The position numbers were made by a program, and so were the translations under genes. The notes beneath the pieces are model-generated. The model had not been told where the DNA came from and ran no database searches. It was given only the letters and a program-made list of their open reading frames with translations. This document shows, piece by piece, positions 1 to 6,451 of a stretch of 8,861 bases of DNA. Source of the stretch: Frankia sp. (GTDB lineage: Bacteria > Actinomycetota > Actinomycetes > Frankiales > Frankiaceae). The stretch spans positions 1 to 8,861 of the forward strand of contig JADGHD010000168.1 of NCBI GenBank assembly GCA_019689615.1, in the 5' to 3' direction. Positions within the stretch are counted from its first letter, which is position 1. Every line of letters begins with the position of its first letter.

Positions 1-3000
1 GGCCGGAGCACGTCAGCCAGGGACCGCCGCACGCCCCGACGTGCGCTGCTCCTGCTCGCCGTCGGCTTCATCGTCCTGTCCCTGCGCCAGGCGCCCGGCA
101 AGCTCATCGCGGACACGAAGCTCGACGTGGTGCTCGACCCGCTCGGCTTCATGGCCCGGGCCACCCACCTGTGGAACTCCTCGTCGGACTTCGGGTTCCT
201 GCCGAACCAGTACATCGGCTACCTGTTCCCGATGGGGCCGTTCTTCCTGGCCGGCGACTGGCTGCGGGTCCCGCCCTGGATCACGCAGCGGCTGTGGCTC
301 GCGCTGCTGCTGACGGTCGCCGCCTGGGGCGTCGTCCGGCTCACCGACGCGATGCGCATCGGGATGCCATGGACCAGGGTGTTCGGCGGCCTGGCGTACT
401 CGCTGTCGCCGATGTTCCTTGGCAAGATCGGCTCGGCGTCGATCGCGATGACCGGCGCGACGATCCTGCCGTGGATCACGCTCCCGCTGATCCTGGCGCT
501 GCGCCCGGACGGGGCTGGTGGCGCGGACACCGGCACGGCGGCGGGGGATGGCCCGCGGGAGCGAGCGGAGCCCCGGCTGTCGCCCCGGCGCGCCGCCGCG
601 CTGTCCGGGCTCGCGGTCTTCTGCACCGGCGGGGTGAATGCCAGCGTCACCCTGTGCGTGCTGCTGTGCCCCGCGGTGCTGCTGGTGTTCGCGGGCGGGA
701 CGAGGCGCGCGTGGGCGCTGCGCGGCTGGTGGGTGGTCTCGGTCATCCTGGCGACCGCGTGGTGGATGCTCGGGCTGTTCCTGCAGAGCCGCTATGGCCT
801 GAACTTCCTGCCGTTCACCGAGACCGCGGACGTGACCACCGCGACGACCTCGGTCGCCGAGGCGTTGCGCGGGACCACGGACTGGCTCGCCTTCCTGCGG
901 ATCCCGGATCCCTGGCTGCCGGCGGCCGCCGCCAGCGTCAACGACCCCATCCCGGTGATCGGCGCGGCGCTGGTCGCCGGGCTCGGCCTGTTCGGGCTCG
1001 CCAGCCGCGACCTGCCGGGACGCCGCTTCCTGCTGGTCAGCCTGTCCGTCGGGGTGGTCGTGGTGTCCGCGGCCTACCCGGGTGAGCCGGGCAGCCCGCT
1101 GGCGGACAGCATCCGGGAGCTGCTCGCCGGCCCGCTGGGCTTCCTGCGCAACGTCTACAAGTTCCAGCCGGTCGCGCACCTGCCGCTGGCCCTGGGGGTG
1201 ACGCACGCGCTGACCGTCGCGGCGGCCCGCTGGCCCGCGCGGCAGCCGGCGGACGCCGCCGGGCCGGCTCAGGCCAGCGCGGACGACGATGCCCCGGCGG
1301 ACCGGGCTCGCGGCCGCCGTGGCGGACGGGTGGTGCCGGGGGTCGCCACGGTGTTCACCGCAGTTTCGCTGGTCGCCTGCATGGCGCCGGCCTTGACCGG
1401 GCGGCTGCCGGCGAACGGCTCGTTCGACGAGGTCCCCGCCTACTGGCAGAAGGCGGCGGACTACCTGGCCGGAAACCCGGACGGCGGGCGAACGCTGCTC
1501 GTCCCTGGCGTGCCGTTCGCCGAGTATGAGTGGGGCCGGCCGCTGGACGAGCCACTCGCCTGGCTCGCCAGCACGCCATGGGCGTCCCGTGCGCTGGTCC
1601 CGCTGGGCGGGACGGGGATGACCCGTTGGCTGGACGGCGTCGAGCACCAGCTCGAGCTGGGCTCGGCACCGGGCCTGGCGCAGGCGCTCGCCCGGGCCGG
1701 GGTGGGCCAGGTGCTGGTCCGCAACGACATCGGGAACCGGGAGTGGGACCACCCGCCGTCCACCGAGCAGATCCACCGCGCGCTGGAGAGTGGCGGGCTG
1801 CATCTGACGGCGGAGTTCGGCCCGCAGGTGCCGATCCGGGCCAGCGGGCGGGCGCAGTTGGTGCCGGAGCTCGCCCACCCCAAGGGGACGGTGGCCTCGC
1901 TCGAGGTGTGGGTGGTGCCGGACGGCGCCCGGACGGTCGTGGCCTACCCGACCGACACGATGGCGGTCGTGTCCGGGGGCGCCGAGGCGACGCTGCAGCT
2001 CGCCGCGGCCGGCGTGCTGGGCGCGGACCGCGCCGCCGTGCTGGCCAGCGACCTGTCGGGGCTGCCGGGGAGGCCGGAGGAGACCAGCGGCACCATCGCC
2101 AGGGCTGTGCTGCCGGACGGCGGCGAGTCGACCGTGTCCCGGCCGGACGCCACGGAGCTGGTGGGGCCGACCTCGGCCTGGCTGGTCACCGACACGTTCC
2201 AGCGCCGCGACCAGGACTTCGGCGCGGTCCACGGGGCGAAGTCCTACCTGCTGGGCCCGGACGAGAAGGTCGCCGGCAAGCAGCACCCACCGGCCCAATG
2301 GTCCGACGGCCAGCCCGTCGCCTACCAGACCGTCGCCGGCTACGCCGACGGCGTCCAGGTCGCCGCATCCTCCTACGGCTCGTCGCTGGTGCCAAGCCCC
2401 GACCAGGGGCCGTTCGCGGCTGTCGACGGGCTGACATACACCGCGTGGACGGCGTCGCCGGACGGGGACGACGGCTCGCGGGGCGCCTGGATCCAGGTCA
2501 GCGCCCCCCGCCAGATCGAGGTCCCGTACATCGAGGTCCAGTTGCTGCAGGAGGGCGACTTCCGCCCCAAGGTCGGGGCGATCCGGGTAACCACCGAGGC
2601 CGGCTCGGCCGTCACCGAGGTGCAGGCCGTGGAGACGCCCCAGCAGCTCACCGTGCCGCCGGGCCCCAGCAGCTGGTTCCGGCTCACCTTCGAGCGGATC
2701 ACGAAGGCCGGCGATCCCGGGTACGGCGCCGGCTTCCGTGAGATCACCATCCCCGGCCTGCTGATCCAGCGGTACGCGCAGGTGCCGGCGGACGCCGCCG
2801 GCCTGTTCGCCAGGCAGGGGCAGGGCCAGGTCGTCTACTCGTTCGAGCGGACGCGGGTCGACATCACCGAGCCGTTCGGCGGCTCGGAGGAGCAGACCAT
2901 CAGCCGCCGGTTCGAGGTGCCGCGGCCGATGCGGCTGAAGGTCGGCGGCGGCATCCAGGCGATCCCGTCAGCGGTGGCCGCCGAGCCCGGCTCGCCCGCG

Positions 3001-4218
3001 CCGTTCGTCGTGCCCTGCGGCGGCGGGCTGGCGCTGCTGGTCGACGGGATGCGCTACGACCTGCGGGTCGAGGGCACGATGGGCGACGTTGCCGCGGCCC
3101 GCCCGCTGCGGATGACGGTGTGCACCCCGGACGAGACGATCCCGCTCGGCGCCGGGCCGCACGTGCTGTCCATCGATCACGGCGGCACCGCGCTGCTGGT
3201 GTCGTCGCTCACGCTGGCCGAGACCAGGGCGCAGGCAACCGAGTCTGTCCCGCGGGCGACGTCGGTCACGGCCTGGTCGCCCGAGCGGCGCGAGGTCCGC
3301 ATCGAGGCGGGGGAGCAGGCCTTCCTGGCCATCCGGGAGAACTTCAACTCCTCGTGGACGGCCACGGTCAACGGTCTGGAGCTGCAGCCGGTGCGGCTCG
3401 ACGGCTGGCAGCAGGGCTGGATCGTGCCGGCGGGCGCCGCCGCCACCATCCTGATCGAGAACAAGCCCGGCCAGGTGTACCAGCGCAACCTGGTCATCGG
3501 TGGCCTGCTGTTCGCGCTCCTGCCGCTGCTCGCGCTGGCGCCCGCCCGCTGGCGGCTGCGCCGCTCGGTCGACCCCGACGGCTACCCCCGCCTGCTGGAC
3601 CCGTCGCGGCTGCCGCTGCTGCCGACGCTGGCGGGCATGCCGACGGTGCTGGCTGGCGGCCTTCTCGCCACGCTCGCGGTCTTCCTGGTGGCCGGGCCGC
3701 TGGCACTCGCGGTGCCGGTCCTGGTGTTCCTCGGGCTTCGCTGGCCGGTGCTGCTGCCGTGGGCCGCGCTCGTGGCGATGACGGCGGCCGGCGTCGGCGT
3801 GCTGGGGGGGCCGGACGCGGTGCCGGGTTCGGGACGCGGGCCGTTCAGTTCTCAGGTGCAGCTCGCGGGCACGCTCGCGTTCGCCGCCGCCGTCGCCAAC
3901 CTCGCGCTGCCTGCCCGGGGCGCCCGTCCCGGCCGCGGAGACCCACCGGACGAGGACAGCCCGGACGAGGAAGCGCTGGACGAGGACATCGCGCTCGATG
4001 CCACCGGGCCCAGAAGGGCCCCCCTGGCCAGGTCCACCCCGGCACCGGCACAGCGCGCGCGAACCGGCGAGTCCTGGCCGGCCGACGAGGCCGACGAGGA
4101 CGACGAGCCCGTCGGGCCGGCGCGGGCCGGCTCGCGCGCTCGGGCCCCCGACCCGGAGGACACGATGCTGATCCGGCTGCGCGGTCCGCTGAGCAGGGAG
4201 CGGCGCCCGTGGAGCTGA
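1..4218 (+). CDS. aftD: AftD-family alpha-(1->3)-arabinofuranosyltransferase, 5' end outside window
   Basis: Membrane glycosyltransferase of the GT-C fold. In mycobacteria AftD adds alpha-1,3 arabinofuranose branches to arabinogalactan/lipoarabinomannan outside the membrane, using a decaprenyl-phosphate donor. The frame is open from base 1 and no plausible start with a ribosome site is seen, so the gene begins upstream; 1405 residues are visible, close to the roughly 1400 of mycobacterial AftD. Numbering from base 1: first membrane helix about 14-28, then a short loop with D38 and D42 (motif DTKLD), in the region where the catalytic aspartate is proposed in the mycobacterial enzyme. Family-like stretches follow (NQYIGYLFPMGPFF, GGVNAS, FLRNVYKFQP), with about ten helices up to residue 465. 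A large outer part (about 466-1164) includes a discoidin/F5-8C-like carbohydrate-binding module at about 792-926 and a beta-rich C-terminal piece (NFNSSWTATVNG). Helices return at about 1165-1180, 1206-1270 and 1286-1304. The last 100 residues are a charged, acidic, probably cytoplasmic tail. The family call is firm; the exact substrate in this organism is inferred. Confidence 0.88.
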   Translation, partial: GRSTSARDRRTPRRALLLLAVGFIVLSLRQAPGKLIADTKLDVVLDPLGFMARATHLWNSSSDFGFLPNQYIGYLFPMGPFFLAGDWLRVPPWITQRLWLALLLTVAAWGVVRLTDAMRIGMPWTRVFGGLAYSLSPMFLGKIGSASIAMTGATILPWITLPLILALRPDGAGGADTGTAAGDGPRERAEPRLSPRRAAALSGLAVFCTGGVNASVTLCVLLCPAVLLVFAGGTRRAWALRGWWVVSVILATAWWMLGLFLQSRYGLNFLPFTETADVTTATTSVAEALRGTTDWLAFLRIPDPWLPAAAASVNDPIPVIGAALVAGLGLFGLASRDLPGRRFLLVSLSVGVVVVSAAYPGEPGSPLADSIRELLAGPLGFLRNVYKFQPVAHLPLALGVTHALTVAAARWPARQPADAAGPAQASADDDAPADRARGRRGGRVVPGVATVFTAVSLVACMAPALTGRLPANGSFDEVPAYWQKAADYLAGNPDGGRTLLVPGVPFAEYEWGRPLDEPLAWLASTPWASRALVPLGGTGMTRWLDGVEHQLELGSAPGLAQALARAGVGQVLVRNDIGNREWDHPPSTEQIHRALESGGLHLTAEFGPQVPIRASGRAQLVPELAHPKGTVASLEVWVVPDGARTVVAYPTDTMAVVSGGAEATLQLAAAGVLGADRAAVLASDLSGLPGRPEETSGTIARAVLPDGGESTVSRPDATELVGPTSAWLVTDTFQRRDQDFGAVHGAKSYLLGPDEKVAGKQHPPAQWSDGQPVAYQTVAGYADGVQVAASSYGSSLVPSPDQGPFAAVDGLTYTAWTASPDGDDGSRGAWIQVSAPRQIEVPYIEVQLLQEGDFRPKVGAIRVTTEAGSAVTEVQAVETPQQLTVPPGPSSWFRLTFERITKAGDPGYGAGFREITIPGLLIQRYAQVPADAAGLFARQGQGQVVYSFERTRVDITEPFGGSEEQTISRRFEVPRPMRLKVGGGIQAIPSAVAAEPGSPAPFVVPCGGGLALLVDGMRYDLRVEGTMGDVAAARPLRMTVCTPDETIPLGAGPHVLSIDHGGTALLVSSLTLAETRAQATESVPRATSVTAWSPERREVRIEAGEQAFLAIRENFNSSWTATVNGLELQPVRLDGWQQGWIVPAGAAATILIENKPGQVYQRNLVIGGLLFALLPLLALAPARWRLRRSVDPDGYPRLLDPSRLPLLPTLAGMPTVLAGGLLATLAVFLVAGPLALAVPVLVFLGLRWPVLLPWAALVAMTAAGVGVLGGPDAVPGSGRGPFSSQVQLAGTLAFAAAVANLALPARGARPGRGDPPDEDSPDEEALDEDIALDATGPRRAPLARSTPAPAQRARTGESWPADEADEDDEPVGPARAGSRARAPDPEDTMLIRLRGPLSRERRPWS
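4195..4200 (+). promoter_or_regulatory. Ribosome binding site of the acyltransferase gene, inside the end of aftD
   Basis: AGGGAG lies 8 bases before the GTG at 4209 and within the coding sequence of the preceding gene. It decides the start of the next gene, because no comparable site precedes the in-frame GTG/ATG codons further upstream. Its position suggests that translation of the two genes is coupled. Confidence 0.7.
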
Positions 4219-5549
4219 CGTTCGCCGAGCAGATGATCATCGCGTCGGACCGGCGTAGGGCCCGGCTGCTGGTGGCCGCGGTCGCCGAGTTCGACGGGCG
4301 CCTCGACGCGGGCGCGCTGCGGGCGGCGGCGGACGCTGTCTGCCAGCGCCGGCCCGCCCTGACCAGGGCGCTGGCTGACCGGTTCGGGGCCGCCGGCTGG
4401 CGCCTCGAGGCCGACCCGGCCGGGCCCGTGGAGCTGATAGAGGTCACGGCGTCCGGCGACGGCTACTGGCCCGCCGTCGACGAGCTCCTGTCGGGCGAGT
4501 TCGACCCGCGGCGGGCGCCGGCTATCCGGATGCTGCTGGCGCACCGCCCGGACGGCGACGCTGTCGCGCTGGCCGCCCACCACGTCATCGTGGACGGCCG
4601 CAGCGTCGTGGCGCTGCTCGCCGAGATCCTCGAGGCGGTCGGTGCGGCCGGCACGGCGGACGCCCCCGCCGCGGCGAGGCCGCCCGCCGCCGCCCGCTCG
4701 CCGCTCGGCCAGGTGGTGGGAGCCGCCGCCCGACGGGCCGTCGGCGGGGCCTGGCGGGGCGCGCGCGGGGCGCTGCTGGCCAGGGCCCGGGTCGGCGCCC
4801 GGCACGTGGCCCCGACCGGCCGCCCGGGAACGACCGGCTACCTGGTGGCCCCGCTGGTCCTGTCGGTGCCCGCGACGCGGCCGGCGTGCGCGGACGGCGG
4901 CCGGCCGACCGTCAACGACATGCTCCTCGCGGCCGCCCACCTCGCCGTCGAGCGGTGGAGCGCGGGCCGCGGCCGCGCGTGCGGCGTCCTGCGGGTCCGG
5001 ATGCCCGCCGTCACCGGCGGGGCCGACCAGGGCGGCGACGGCAGCGAGCTGGGCAACAACACCGGGCAGTCGCTGATCTTCTCCCGGCCGGCTGACCGGG
5101 CCGACCCGGCGACGCTGCTCGACCGGGTGCGTGAGCAGTCCGCTCGGATCAAGGCCGCCGACGTGAGGACGGCAGCCGGCGCGTCCGGGGCGGTGGCCGC
5201 GGTGGCCGCGGCGGTGCTGCGCGGTTGGCCCCGGGCGCTGCTGCTGCGGGCGGCCGTCGAGGCGGCCAGGCCGGCGCTGGCCCCGGCGGCCGCCGTCAGC
5301 AACGTCGGCCGGGTGGCGCCTATGGCGGCCGGCGCAGCGGGCCCGGCGACTCGCGCGGTGTACTTTGCCGCCACCGCCGGCCCGCCGCAGGGGCTGATGA
5401 TCGGCGTCACCCGGACCGGTGAGCGGCTGCATCTGACCTTCTGCTTCCACCGCGCCGTCGCCGACCGGGTTGGCGCCGCCGCGTTCGCCGAGTTGTTCGC
5501 TGCGGCCTTCGCCGAGGTGGCTGGCCGGCCGGAGGCGCTGGCCGCATGA
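4209..5549 (+). CDS. Condensation-superfamily acyltransferase (PapA / WS-DGAT-like)
   Basis: Predicted 446-residue soluble protein of the chloramphenicol acetyltransferase/condensation-domain superfamily, whose members move an acyl group from a thioester to a hydroxyl or amine. The key motif HHxxxDG is intact as HHVIVDG at residues 124-130, with H125 the expected general base. The length fits a stand-alone two-subdomain enzyme, with no carrier or adenylation domain attached. Other family-like pieces are VNDMLLAAAHLA (about 235-246), GNNTGQ (282-287) and SNVGRV (364-369), which resemble the second half of PapA and WS/DGAT proteins. The canonical DFGWG motif is not visible near the C-terminus. 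Residues 150-205 are a low-complexity Ala/Arg/Pro linker. The GTG start was chosen for its AGGGAG site and because the protein then begins with the typical ELTFAEQM; it overlaps aftD by 10 bases. There is no signal peptide, so it should act in the cytoplasm. An envelope lipid or glycolipid is the likely acceptor from context, but the sequence does not show the substrate. A non-catalytic relative is possible but less likely given the intact motif. Confidence 0.8.
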   Translation: MELTFAEQMIIASDRRRARLLVAAVAEFDGRLDAGALRAAADAVCQRRPALTRALADRFGAAGWRLEADPAGPVELIEVTASGDGYWPAVDELLSGEFDPRRAPAIRMLLAHRPDGDAVALAAHHVIVDGRSVVALLAEILEAVGAAGTADAPAAARPPAAARSPLGQVVGAAARRAVGGAWRGARGALLARARVGARHVAPTGRPGTTGYLVAPLVLSVPATRPACADGGRPTVNDMLLAAAHLAVERWSAGRGRACGVLRVRMPAVTGGADQGGDGSELGNNTGQSLIFSRPADRADPATLLDRVREQSARIKAADVRTAAGASGAVAAVAAAVLRGWPRALLLRAAVEAARPALAPAAAVSNVGRVAPMAAGAAGPATRAVYFAATAGPPQGLMIGVTRTGERLHLTFCFHRAVADRVGAAAFAELFAAAFAEVAGRPEALAA

Positions 5550-5672
5550 CGGCAGAACGGCGACCCAGTAGCTGACCATCCCGACGACCTGACTGGATGG
5601 GCCGGACCGCGCGAACGCCGGGGCGCGGCGACCCCCGCCGGTGCCTCGCCGGCCCTTCGGAACGGAGCTCCC
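5550..5672. other. Intergenic gap between acyltransferase and methyltransferase genes
   Basis: This 123-base stretch is the largest non-coding gap in the window. I see no convincing -35/-10 promoter and no open frame with a start and ribosome site. It contains a small inverted repeat, GCCGG (5637-5641) and CCGGC (5649-5653), with a 7-base loop, ending 10 bases before the GGAG of the next gene. In DNA this GC-rich, so short a stem may be chance. It could hold a promoter of a type not recognisable by eye, or a 5' leader. Confidence 0.4.
5664..5667 (+). promoter_or_regulatory. Ribosome binding site of the FkbM methyltransferase gene
   Basis: GGAG sits 5 bases before the ATG at 5673, a normal if slightly short spacing, and supports that ATG as the start. 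Confidence 0.6.
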
Positions 5673-6431
5673 ATGGACTTGAAGAGCAGGATCGCCGGTT
5701 ACATCCCGGACCGCGCGTTCGCGACGGCCGTCGCGTATGCCCACCGCCGCTTCGAGCCGATCCTGCGCCAGGTCAAGATGTTCGTCGGGCCGAACCAGAC
5801 CGCGATCGACGTCGGTGCCTGGTACGGGCCGTGGACGCACTGGCTCGCCCGCGCGGCCGCCTCGGTCATCACCGTCGAGGCGAACCCGGACCTCGCCGAC
5901 TTCGTGCGGCGGACGGCGCCGGCCAACGTCACCGTCGTCGCCGCCGCGGCCTCCGACCAGGAGGGCGAGGCCACGCTGTGGCTGCCGCCGGGTGGCAAGG
6001 GCACCGAGGGCCGGGCGTCGCTGTACGGCGAGGGCAGCACCGGCCGGTCGGTGAGCGTGCGGACGATCCGGCTCGACAGCCTTGACGTCGCCGACGTCGG
6101 CCTCATAAAGATCGATGTCGAGGGGCACGAGCTCTCGGCACTGCGCGGCGCTGAGGGCATCGTCCGTAAGTGGCGGCCGATGCTCATCGTCGAGGTCGAG
6201 GACCACCGGTCGTCGGCGGCGGACACGCTGGACCTGATCAGTGACTGGGGCTACGAGGGGATCTTCTTCAAGGACGGTTTGTGGCACCCGCTGGCCGGCT
6301 TCGACCTGGTGGGGCACCAGGCGGCGATGACCGAGGTGGCCAGGCAGAGCTACCTGCGGGCGACGGTCGGCAAGGTGGGCGACCGGTACGTGAACACGAT
6401 CGTCTTCCGCCCGCTGCCGGTGGGCGCCTGA
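5673..6431 (+). CDS. FkbM-family SAM-dependent methyltransferase
   Basis: Predicted 252-residue cytoplasmic Rossmann-fold methyltransferase; FkbM enzymes typically methylate hydroxyls on sugars or natural products. Motif I, which binds S-adenosylmethionine, is DVGAWYGPWT at residues 46-55. The acidic end of strand 2 is VEANP at 68-72, with E69 expected to hold the SAM ribose. The family signature IKIDVEGHE is at 145-153, followed by the strand LIVEVE at 171-176. The fold then closes with a C-terminal region reading GYEGIFF and FKDGLWHPL. The length is normal for the family. Residues 1-40 form a short helical lead with no signal peptide or membrane helix. The ATG is supported by GGAG upstream. 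It lies in the same direction as the aftD homologue and acyltransferase and is followed after 20 bases by the next gene, so an O-methylation of a cell-surface sugar is a reasonable guess. The acceptor cannot be read from the sequence. Confidence 0.88.
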   Translation: MDLKSRIAGYIPDRAFATAVAYAHRRFEPILRQVKMFVGPNQTAIDVGAWYGPWTHWLARAAASVITVEANPDLADFVRRTAPANVTVVAAAASDQEGEATLWLPPGGKGTEGRASLYGEGSTGRSVSVRTIRLDSLDVADVGLIKIDVEGHELSALRGAEGIVRKWRPMLIVEVEDHRSSAADTLDLISDWGYEGIFFKDGLWHPLAGFDLVGHQAAMTEVARQSYLRATVGKVGDRYVNTIVFRPLPVGA

Positions 6432-6441
6432 GCCAGCCCGC

Positions 6442-6448
6442 GGAAGGA
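6442..6448 (+). promoter_or_regulatory. Ribosome binding site of the beta-propeller-like gene
   Basis: GGAAGGA lies 3 bases before the ATG at 6452 (7 bases from its first GGA). It is the only purine-rich site near a start in this frame and so fixes the start here rather than at codons inside the methyltransferase gene. Confidence 0.6.
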
Positions 6449-6451
6449 CCG

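Noticed and set aside
13..2298. Long open frame on the minus strand opposite aftD
   Set aside because: It is Arg/Gly/Pro/His-rich with no recognisable domain. High GC removes stop codons in shadow frames, and the plus-strand frame has clear family homology.
3120..4208. In-frame upstream extension of the acyltransferase
   Set aside because: It reads as Arg/Gly/Ala-rich shadow sequence inside aftD. The GTG at 4209 has a strong ribosome site and starts a family-like N-terminus.
5637..5653. Small GCCGG/CCGGC hairpin as a terminator or leader switch
   Set aside because: Only five pairs, no T-run, and such stems are expected by chance at this base composition. It is noted in the gap entry only.
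3852..6317. 821-codon open frame on the minus strand
   Set aside because: It runs across the ends of three convincing plus-strand genes and their gap, with low-complexity composition. It is an antisense shadow.
6281..6451. In-frame upstream extension of the propeller-like protein
   Set aside because: It would overlap the methyltransferase by 151 bases and has shadow-like composition; the ATG at 6452 has GGAAGGA upstream.
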